A DNA stretch of 64,000 nt, taken from Nonlabens spongiae (GTDB lineage Bacteria > Bacteroidota > Bacteroidia > Flavobacteriales > Flavobacteriaceae). A program made the position numbers and the translations under genes. The notes under the pieces were generated by a model, which saw nothing but the letters and a program-made list of their open reading frames with translations, had not been told where the DNA came from and made no database searches. Shown piece after piece: positions 54,979 through 61,652 of the stretch. The number at the start of each line of letters is the position of its first letter. Positions within the stretch are counted from its first letter, which is position 1. The DNA lies in assembly GCF_002117125.1 (NCBI RefSeq), contig NZ_CP019344.1, positions 186,001 to 250,000 of the forward strand, written 5' to 3'.

Positions 54979-56730
54979 TTAGGACTCTTCCAGCATTTGG
55001 TTCTCGTAAAGCTCGGAATAATAGCCTTTTTTGGCTAAAAGTTCATGGTGCGTACCTTCTTCAAAGATTTTACCGTCTTCCAGTACGATGATGTGATCAG
55101 CATTCTTAGCCGAGCTCACACGATGACTCACTAACACTGTTGTCGTGTTTTTAGTCAGTTCTTTGAGATTTTTTAAGATCTGCTCTTCCGTTTCTGTATC
55201 TACGGCGCTCAAACAATCGTCTAAGAGTAAAATTTTTGGTTTTTTGATGATTGCTCTTGCGATGGAAACTCTTTGTTTTTGTCCACCACTTAACGTGATC
55301 CCGCGCTCGCCGAGAACGGTCTCGTATTTATTAGTGAACTGGATGATGTTTTGATGAACTACTGCATTTTTAGCGGCGGTTTCGATTTCCTCTTGTGTTG
55401 CTTCCGCGGTTCCGAAGGCAATATTGTTTCCTATGGTATCTGAAAATAAGAAAGCATCTTGAGGCACATAACCTATCGCCTGACGTAGATCATCTAGATT
55501 AGTTTGTTGAATATTTCTCTGGTCAATCTTGATCGCTCCATAGGTCACATCATACAACCTGCCTATTAATTCCAGAACGGTGGATTTACCACTCCCGGTT
55601 TTACCGAGTATAGCAAGTGTTTTGCCAGACGCGACTTTAAAGCTGACTTTTTTCAGCGCCTCAATGTTTGTGTCGGGATAAGTGAAGGAAACATTTTGGA
55701 ATTCAATATCACCCTCCACTGGATGATGTTGCTCTGTATTATTCTGAATTTCTGGTTCAATGTCGAGAAACTGATTGATTCTTTTTTGAGACGCCTCAGC
55801 TTGCTGTATCATGTTAGTCACCCATCCTACAATCGCTACCGGCCAGGTTAGCATATTTACGTAAATCAAAAACTCAGGTATCGTTCCTACTTCGATCACA
55901 CCATCGATGACCTGACGTCCTCCTATGTAAATTACCATGATGTTACTCAAACCTATGAGCAAAACCATGAGCGGGAAAAAGAGCGCTTGAACTCTCGCAA
56001 GGTCTATATTTTTATCCTTGCTGTCATTTGCCACCTCTGTGAATTGATTGTACATGGTAGGAGCGAGGTTGTAGGCTTTGATCACGGCAATACCACTAAA
56101 AGCCTCCTGCGAAATGGTATTGAGATAGGATAGGTATTCTTGAACTAAAGTTGCACGTTTATTAATCTCACGACTTATGACGTATATAGCAACAGAAAGA
56201 ATAGGAAGCGGGATAATCGTGTAAAGAGCTAGGGTGGGAGCCGTTAAGTACATCTGCGGAATAACTACGGCAAATAATGTGATCATGTTTATTCCATACA
56301 TAATGGAAGGTCCCATATACATGCGTACTTTGGATACATCCTCACTGATGCGATTCATCAAATCTCCCGTACGGTTTTGTTTGTAAAAGGCTAGGGATAA
56401 GCGCTGGTATTGTTGATAAACAATATTTTTGAGATCGTATTCGAGATGCCTGGAGACAACGATAATAAGTTGTCTCATTACAAAAGTCAGGATTGCCGCT
56501 AGTAATGTTGCACCGAGAATTATGCCGATGCTCCATAAAAGTTCAGATTTGAGATATTCTGTATCCTTAATAACACCGCTGTCATAATCATTGAGGAGGT
56601 TGATGATTTTACCAACGTACTTAGGTAAAACAAGGGATAATAATCTGGAGAGAATGGTGACTAGAATTCCTCCCAATAATTGCCATTTATATTTTTTAAA
56701 GAGCCTGTTAAGCTTTTTGAGTTCTTTCAT
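54979..56730 (-). CDS. ABC exporter, fused permease and ATPase (MsbA/LmrA-like)
   Basis: 583 aa. Six membrane segments in the first 310 residues (ABC_membrane), then an ATPase domain with GKTGSGKST (Walker A, near 370), LSGGQKQRVSIARA (signature) and ILLLDDCLSAVD (Walker B with DD in place of DE, which is usual in this subgroup). A homodimeric or heterodimeric exporter of lipid or drug-like substrates. Divergent from leucine dehydrogenase. Confidence 0.94.
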   Translation of the reverse strand: MKELKKLNRLFKKYKWQLLGGILVTILSRLLSLVLPKYVGKIINLLNDYDSGVIKDTEYLKSELLWSIGIILGATLLAAILTFVMRQLIIVVSRHLEYDLKNIVYQQYQRLSLAFYKQNRTGDLMNRISEDVSKVRMYMGPSIMYGINMITLFAVVIPQMYLTAPTLALYTIIPLPILSVAIYVISREINKRATLVQEYLSYLNTISQEAFSGIAVIKAYNLAPTMYNQFTEVANDSKDKNIDLARVQALFFPLMVLLIGLSNIMVIYIGGRQVIDGVIEVGTIPEFLIYVNMLTWPVAIVGWVTNMIQQAEASQKRINQFLDIEPEIQNNTEQHHPVEGDIEFQNVSFTYPDTNIEALKKVSFKVASGKTLAILGKTGSGKSTVLELIGRLYDVTYGAIKIDQRNIQQTNLDDLRQAIGYVPQDAFLFSDTIGNNIAFGTAEATQEEIETAAKNAVVHQNIIQFTNKYETVLGERGITLSGGQKQRVSIARAIIKKPKILLLDDCLSAVDTETEEQILKNLKELTKNTTTVLVSHRVSSAKNADHIIVLEDGKIFEEGTHHELLAKKGYYSELYENQMLEES

Positions 56731-56789
56731 ACGTATAGGTCAACCACTTTTAAATGGTTTTGAAAAGCTTGCAAAATAAGATACACAAA

Positions 56790-56820
56790 TTGCGAAATCT
56801 TTAAAATCGGGTTATTTTTG
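56790..56820 (+). promoter_or_regulatory. Promoter for leucine dehydrogenase
   Basis: TTG at 56790-56792, a 20-base spacer and TATTTTTG at 56813-56820; the ATG is 31 bases further on. The best full match to the Bacteroidetes promoter consensus in the window. Confidence 0.65.
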
Positions 56821-56851
56821 CGCGCCCATTTTGGGAATAAAAAATTATAAG

Positions 56852-57958
56852 ATGTCAACTACCTACAGTTCTTTGCAACAAGTGCTTCATGAAGATCCAG
56901 TCTTCGGTCAGCTATCCTTTGATGGTCATGAACAAATAATTTTTTGCAATGACAAAGATACGGGTTTAAAAGCCATAATAGGAATTCACAACACGGTACT
57001 GGGACCAGCTTTAGGGGGTACTCGCATGTGGAATTACGAGAATGAATGGGCTGCGTTAAATGACGTGCTAAGGTTGTCAAGAGGGATGACCTATAAAAGT
57101 GCTATCACAGGACTTAATTTAGGTGGAGGCAAGGCTGTGATTATAGGTGATGCAAAAACTCAGAAGACACCTGAGTTGATGCGTAAATTTGGTGAGTTTG
57201 TGCACTCATTAAGCGGTAAATACATTACTGCTGAGGATGTAGGTATGGCAACTGAGGACATGGATACCGTACGTGAAGTCACTCCTTACGTAACAGGTAT
57301 TTCTCAAGATAAAGGTGGAGCTGGAAACCCTTCTCCCATCACTGCTTACGGAGTGTTTATGGGTATGAAAGCTGCTGCAAAGTTCAAGTATGGATCTGAC
57401 ATTCTTGAAGATAAACGTATCTATGTGGAGGGCATAGGTAATGTAGGTGAGAACCTGGTGGAATACTTGACCCAAGAAGGTGCAGACGTTGTCATCGCAG
57501 ACCTCAATCAAGATCGCTTGGAACAGGTGAGAGATAAGTACGGCGCTACTATTTACGGTGGTGATGATCTCTATGGCGAGCAAATGGATATTTACGCTCC
57601 ATGCGCTCTGGGAGCTACGATCAACGACAGTACAATCCATCGCATTCAAGCAGATATCATCGCTGGTGCGGCAAATAATCAGCTGGCAAACGAGCAAAAG
57701 CACGGAGCTGAATTGATGAAAAGAGGCATCGTGTATGCACCTGATTTCCTAATCAACGCTGGAGGTATTATCAACGTTTATGCAGAGCTTGAGGGTTATG
57801 ATCGTTCTGAGATCATGAGAAAGACTGAAAACATTTTTACCACCACGGTTGAGATCCTGAATCGTGCCAAGGAAAACAATGTTACGACATATCAGGCAGC
57901 TTTTGAAATCGCAAAGGCACGCATTGATGCCCGTCGCAGTGAATTAGCGGCCATATAA
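56852..57958 (+). CDS. Leucine/Glu/Phe/Val dehydrogenase
   Basis: 368 aa from ATG 56852 (MSTTYSSLQQVL); the in-frame ATG at 56831 is closer to the promoter and adds seven odd residues. The catalytic Lys lies in TGLNLGGGKAVIIGD, the substrate loop in GPALGGTRMW, and the NAD-binding GxGxxG in VEGIGNVGENLVEYL. The length and GGTRMW favour leucine dehydrogenase over glutamate dehydrogenase. It reversibly deaminates branched-chain amino acids; in Flavobacteria this feeds branched fatty acids. Confidence 0.93.
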   Translation: MSTTYSSLQQVLHEDPVFGQLSFDGHEQIIFCNDKDTGLKAIIGIHNTVLGPALGGTRMWNYENEWAALNDVLRLSRGMTYKSAITGLNLGGGKAVIIGDAKTQKTPELMRKFGEFVHSLSGKYITAEDVGMATEDMDTVREVTPYVTGISQDKGGAGNPSPITAYGVFMGMKAAAKFKYGSDILEDKRIYVEGIGNVGENLVEYLTQEGADVVIADLNQDRLEQVRDKYGATIYGGDDLYGEQMDIYAPCALGATINDSTIHRIQADIIAGAANNQLANEQKHGAELMKRGIVYAPDFLINAGGIINVYAELEGYDRSEIMRKTENIFTTTVEILNRAKENNVTTYQAAFEIAKARIDARRSELAAI

Positions 57959-57991
57959 TTACTATTATTGATTAAAGTGGGTAGTGTGTTA

Positions 57992-58007
57992 CGCTTTCGC
58001 GAAAGCG
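57992..58007. repeat. CGCTTTCGCGAAAGCG palindrome between leucine dehydrogenase and nusB
   Basis: Perfect copy 33 bases after the dehydrogenase stop. Confidence 0.95.
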
Positions 58008-58056
58008 AACTATCAAAATCACACGGTCAACCATTCAGCTAGTCATAATTTTAAAT

Positions 58057-58064
58057 TAGTTTTG
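58057..58064 (+). promoter_or_regulatory. -7 box upstream of nusB
   Basis: TAGTTTTG, perfect match, 57 bases before the ATG, so it would give a leader. No -33 TTG seen. Confidence 0.35.
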
Positions 58065-58121
58065 CAACCAGCTTAAAATAGCTTGCATATAAATTGCCTT
58101 GAAGGCACTTAAAACGTTCTT

Positions 58122-59060
58122 ATGCTTACCCGTCGCCAGTTGCGTATCAAAGTCATGCAGACCATTTTCTACTTTCAGCGTCAGCAGAATGATGATCTGA
58201 GAGATCGGGAAAAATTCTTGAATCAGAGCATGACCCAGACATATGTGCTATTTCTCTACATGTCTCAATTGCTGGTAAAGATTCATGAACTTGCCGTAGA
58301 ACGCCAGAAGAATGTGGCTAAAAAACTACTAGCTTCTGAAGAAGAGCGTACGGCTCCTGCTTTTTTTGCTGAGAATATCGTTCTCAATAAACTTAGGGAA
58401 AGTCAGGCTCTGGTTGATGCTCTCGAGCAACGTAAGCTCGATCCGTGGGAACTGGACTCAAAATATGTGTCTAACCTCTATGAGAAAATTATAGCTAGTC
58501 CTGCTTATGTGATGTACACGAGTGTGCCAGAGAGTAGTTACAAAAAGGACCTAAAATTTGTGATCGATATCTACCAAGATATCATCGCACCCAGCGATGA
58601 GATTCTTGACTATCTTGAGGATAAGAATATTACTTGGGTGGACGATTATCCATTAGTCAATACCGCCATGTTAATGTTTTTGAGGCGTATTAAAGCTTCA
58701 AAGGATGTGAAATTACCAGAGCTTGTAAAAGAAACTGATGACATTAAGTTTACGATGGAATTGTTTAGAAAAACAGTCCTCAATCAAGATGAGCTTCTTG
58801 AACGACTTGAAAAAAGAACGCCTAACTGGGATAAGGAGCGTATCGCTCCTATTGACAAAGTTCTTATCATTATGGCCCAGTCAGAATTTTTGTATTTCCC
58901 GAGTATACCGGTTAAAGTGTCTTTAAATGAATACTTAGAAATCGCAAAGGATTACAGCACGCCCAAGAGTAGCACATTCATAAATGGTATACTGGATAGT
59001 CTATTAAAAGACTTTGAGAAAAATGATCAAATCAATAAAATAGGTCGTGGCTTAATGTAG
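58122..59060 (+). CDS. nusB: Transcription antitermination factor NusB
   Basis: 312 aa, the long Bacteroidetes form with about 150 extra N-terminal residues before the NusB core. It starts MLTRRQLRIKVMQTIFYFQ; the core has NWDKERIAPIDKVLIIMAQSEFLYFPSIPVKV, EYLEIAKDYSTPKSSTFINGILD. It binds boxA RNA with NusE in rRNA antitermination. First of the nusB-DUF1573-yajC set conserved in Flavobacteria. Confidence 0.95.
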   Translation: MLTRRQLRIKVMQTIFYFQRQQNDDLRDREKFLNQSMTQTYVLFLYMSQLLVKIHELAVERQKNVAKKLLASEEERTAPAFFAENIVLNKLRESQALVDALEQRKLDPWELDSKYVSNLYEKIIASPAYVMYTSVPESSYKKDLKFVIDIYQDIIAPSDEILDYLEDKNITWVDDYPLVNTAMLMFLRRIKASKDVKLPELVKETDDIKFTMELFRKTVLNQDELLERLEKRTPNWDKERIAPIDKVLIIMAQSEFLYFPSIPVKVSLNEYLEIAKDYSTPKSSTFINGILDSLLKDFEKNDQINKIGRGLM

Positions 59061-59070
59061 CTTGTAGAAG

Positions 59071-59101
59071 TTGAGAAGATCAACCCTAATTCATATATTT
59101 G
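59071..59101 (+). promoter_or_regulatory. Promoter for the DUF1573 gene
   Basis: TTG at 59071-59073, a 20-base spacer and TATATTTG at 59094-59101, 21 bases before the ATG; a separate start inside the nusB-yajC set. Confidence 0.6.
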
Positions 59102-59122
59102 TCGCTCTTAAATAATAATATC

Positions 59123-59593
59123 ATGAAAAAAGCAATCTTGATGGTAGCCGCAGTGGCTGCAATGGCTTTCACAAGCTGTAATGAAAAGGCAAATGCTAAA
59201 ATCGATGAAGCAAATCTTACCGCAGCAGCGGCTGACAAGGAAGCTTCTGAAGTTTTTCCAGTAATGTCATTTGATGAGACTGAGTATGATTTTGGTACTG
59301 TGGATGAAGGTACAGTTGTAGAGCACGAGTTTTCTTTTACAAACACGGGTAAAGCTCCACTTATCGTAGTAGATGCAAAATCTTCTTGTGGTTGTACGGT
59401 TCCTACTTGGTCTAAAGAGCCTATCGCTCCAGGCGAAAAAGGAAGCATGATGGTACGTTTCAATACAAACGGTAAGCCTAATGCTCAAACTAAAGCCATT
59501 ACCGTTACTGCAAATACTGAAAAAGGTACTGAGTCAGTAAGAATCAAGGGTATGGTAACGCCTAAGAAAAAGGCTGCACAGCCTAACGCATAA
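59123..59593 (+). CDS. DUF1573 lipoprotein
   Basis: 156 aa from ATG 59123; the frame opens earlier at 59099, but the promoter box lies between. Signal with lipobox AFTSCNE (Cys19), then an immunoglobulin-like DUF1573 domain: DFGTVDEGTVVEHEFSFTNTG, SSCGCTVPTWSKEPIAPGE, MMVRFNTNGKPNAQ. Periplasmic or outer-membrane protein of unknown function. Confidence 0.92.
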   Translation: MKKAILMVAAVAAMAFTSCNEKANAKIDEANLTAAAADKEASEVFPVMSFDETEYDFGTVDEGTVVEHEFSFTNTGKAPLIVVDAKSSCGCTVPTWSKEPIAPGEKGSMMVRFNTNGKPNAQTKAITVTANTEKGTESVRIKGMVTPKKKAAQPNA

Positions 59594-59607
59594 GCGTTTC
59601 CCTTTTT

Positions 59608-59904
59608 ATGGATATAAGTCAGTTAGCAAATTTTTTGCCCTACGTATTAGTAATTGCGATCTTTTATTTTTTGATCCTCAGACCGCAGGCAAAAAGACGC
59701 AAAGAAGAAAAGCTCTTTACTGAATCCCTTAAAGTAGGTGACCGCGTCATAACCACTAGTGGTATCCATGGCAAAGTAAACCAAATTAATGAGTCAAAGG
59801 GTACAGTGATGATTGAGACTAATGCTGGTAAGCTGCTTTTTGAGAGGTCTGCAATTTCTCAAGAGCTTACTAAAAAGCTAACCGAGCCTGAGAGTAGTAA
59901 ATAG
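59608..59904 (+). CDS. yajC: Preprotein translocase subunit YajC
   Basis: 98 aa. One membrane helix (NFLPYVLVIAIFYFLILRPQ) with the FLxLRPQxKRRKE signature, then KVGDRVITTSGIHGKV. Part of the SecDF-YajC accessory complex in the inner membrane. 14 bases after DUF1573 and closed by a very strong terminator. Confidence 0.96.
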   Translation: MDISQLANFLPYVLVIAIFYFLILRPQAKRRKEEKLFTESLKVGDRVITTSGIHGKVNQINESKGTVMIETNAGKLLFERSAISQELTKKLTEPESSK

Positions 59905-60217
59905 TTTTTCTGAATAAATATAGAAATCCCCAGTCGCCTTGCGACTGGGGATTTTTTTTGATTGAAAATGTGGTTTAGCTTAGATCTTGTACCTATTACT
60001 TAAAGTGACCCCAGCACATGCGCTTTGTAAATTATTGAAGACTCATCCCAAATTCACAAGCTTTACTTAAGCACTGTTAATCCTATGTTATTGAATATTT
60101 GCTTAGGACATTGAATGTCAAAGGATATAGCTGTTTAAGCCAGAAGTGTCTTCTCAAATCATTAAGAGTAGGTAGTAAACCATTTCCTATGTTTACTAAA
60201 ATTCTAAATTAAAAACG
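59905..60217. other. 313-bp gap after yajC
   Basis: Holds the yajC terminator at its left end; otherwise AT-rich sequence with no open frame, box or repeat that I could support before the lipoprotein start at 60218. Confidence 0.6.
59924..59958 (+). terminator. Strong terminator after yajC
   Basis: AAATCCCCAGTCGC / GCGACTGGGGATTT stem with a 2-base loop and a T run; the best terminator in the window. Confidence 0.95.
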
Positions 60218-61219
60218 ATGAAAAAGAAAATTTTTGCTTTAGCCCTATTCGCTGCTGTGATGGGATTTACCTCATGTAGTGATGATGATGAAGTGGTAGA
60301 TGGAAGTTTTGATAGATCTGAGCTTTATGCTACTAGCAATGGATCTGGGAACATTACCATTTATGATTTTAGTGATAGTGATGAGGTAGAAGTAACTACA
60401 TTGACCACAAGTTCAAATGATAATGAAGGGATTCAATATAATCCTTCAACTGATGAGCTTTATTTCAATAGTCGTAGTGACTTCAGTCTTTACAGAATAG
60501 GCGACGTAGAGGATCAGATTGATGGTCTTAGCGGTGCAGCGATCAATGAAGTACAGGGATCGATTGATTTTGACAGTCCCAGAGCTTTGGCGATCTCAGG
60601 AAATACTATCGTAGTTTCTGATGAAGGTGACGACACCTTATTTGTCTATGATAGAACAGATACCGGAGTTTCTCTGAGAAACGAGTTTGATGTCGACTTT
60701 GAACTTTGGGGGATTGAGTTTGTAGGCAATGATTTGTATGCCGTTGTGGATCAGACTAATGATATTGCTATTTTCAATAACTTCTTGAGCAATTCAACAA
60801 ACGGTAATCTAGAGCCTACTAAAAGAATTACAATTGAAGGACTGGTAAGAACCCACGGTATAGCATACAGTGCCGATGATAATGTTATGATTTTGACAGA
60901 TATAGGTGATGCGGGTAGTGACAGCGATGGTGGTTTACACATTATTTCTGATCCTTTGACTAAAATTAACGCAGTGACAGATGGTGGCACCCTTGCGGTT
61001 GCAAATAATCAAGTGCGAGTTGCTGGTGCGGCCACGTTGTTAGGTAATCCGGTAGATGTAACTTATGATGATGAGACAGAAACCATTTTTGTTGCTGAAA
61101 AAGCAAATGGTGGCGGGCGTATTCTTGGATTCAATGTAGCAGCGAGCGGCAACGAAGCTCCCGTGATTAATAACGCATTGCCTGGTGCGAGTTCAGTTGA
61201 TTTTTACAGTGAAGATTAA
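60218..61219 (+). CDS. Beta-propeller-like lipoprotein
   Basis: 333 aa. Signal with lipobox GFTSCSD (Cys20), an acidic linker (DDDEVVDG), then repeated strands of the NHL/SMP-30-propeller kind: ELYATSNGSGNITIYDF, LYFNSRSDFSLYRIGD, ALAISGNTIVVSDEGDDTLFVYDR, DLYAVVDQTNDIAIFNNF, TIFVAEKANGGGRILGF. Surface or periplasmic. No catalytic motif; ligand unknown. Has its own terminator. Confidence 0.85.
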   Translation: MKKKIFALALFAAVMGFTSCSDDDEVVDGSFDRSELYATSNGSGNITIYDFSDSDEVEVTTLTTSSNDNEGIQYNPSTDELYFNSRSDFSLYRIGDVEDQIDGLSGAAINEVQGSIDFDSPRALAISGNTIVVSDEGDDTLFVYDRTDTGVSLRNEFDVDFELWGIEFVGNDLYAVVDQTNDIAIFNNFLSNSTNGNLEPTKRITIEGLVRTHGIAYSADDNVMILTDIGDAGSDSDGGLHIISDPLTKINAVTDGGTLAVANNQVRVAGAATLLGNPVDVTYDDETETIFVAEKANGGGRILGFNVAASGNEAPVINNALPGASSVDFYSED

Positions 61220-61244
61220 TCAACAAATGATATAATTTCAAGAG

Positions 61245-61270
61245 CCGCCTCAGTTAGAGGCGGTTTTTTT
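61245..61270 (+). terminator. Terminator after the beta-propeller lipoprotein gene
   Basis: CCGCCTC / GAGGCGG stem, 5-base loop, seven T. Confidence 0.9.
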
Positions 61271-61283
61271 ATGAAAATAATAA

Positions 61284-61313
61284 TTTGAATTTAGGACTCG
61301 ATGCTTAGTTTCG
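61284..61313 (+). promoter_or_regulatory. Promoter 4 bases before the His/Cys-rich small protein gene
   Basis: TTTG at 61284-61287, an 18-base spacer, TAGTTTCG at 61306-61313 (one mismatch), then CAAA and the ATG at 61318. The only box-N4-ATG case here with a clear -33 element. Confidence 0.5.
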
Positions 61314-61317
61314 CAAA

Positions 61318-61608
61318 ATGTTCAAAAAAGTAATATCTTTATTACTACTTTTCCTCATGGTTATGACCATCGCTTCTTCTGCGGTGCACCATGCAGTTGA
61401 ACACGATGATGATACTGTTCCTTGTGAATTCTGTATCGTAGTTCATCAGTCGCAGCATGCTGATCTACAACCACAAAACCAGGTAAAACTGGCTAGGGTT
61501 TCCCATGATATTTATGTAGTAGAGAGTTGTGATGCCTATGACGCTTTCGCGAAAGCGGAAACTCAACTATTCTCCCTATCCATACGACCTCCACCAGTTT
61601 GTGCTTAA
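61318..61608 (+). CDS. Small exported His/Cys-rich protein upstream of a TonB receptor
   Basis: 96 aa. The N-terminal hydrophobic segment (VISLLLLFLMVMTIASS) is a signal or anchor. Then comes a metal-binding-looking stretch: HHAVEHDDDTVPCEFCIVVHQSQHAD, split here as HHAVEHDDD (28-36), CEFC (40-43) and HQSQH (46-50). The C-terminal part carries palindrome-encoded DAFAKAE. It precedes the TonB-dependent receptor by 44 bases, so a role in metal sensing or uptake is a fair inference. Confidence 0.75.
   Translation: MFKKVISLLLLFLMVMTIASSAVHHAVEHDDDTVPCEFCIVVHQSQHADLQPQNQVKLARVSHDIYVVESCDAYDAFAKAETQLFSLSIRPPPVCA
61542..61557. repeat. CGCTTTCGCGAAAGCG palindrome inside the small His/Cys-rich gene
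   Basis: Perfect copy, read as D-A-F-A-K-A in the C-terminal part. Confidence 0.95.
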
Positions 61609-61652
61609 TTACCTAGACTCATAAGAGTTAGCTATTAATCACAAATTTTTAT

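Noticed and set aside
54979..56730. Damaged Walker B (DDCLSAVD) in the ABC exporter
   Set aside because: DD in place of DE is common in exporters of this subgroup, so it is not evidence of inactivation.
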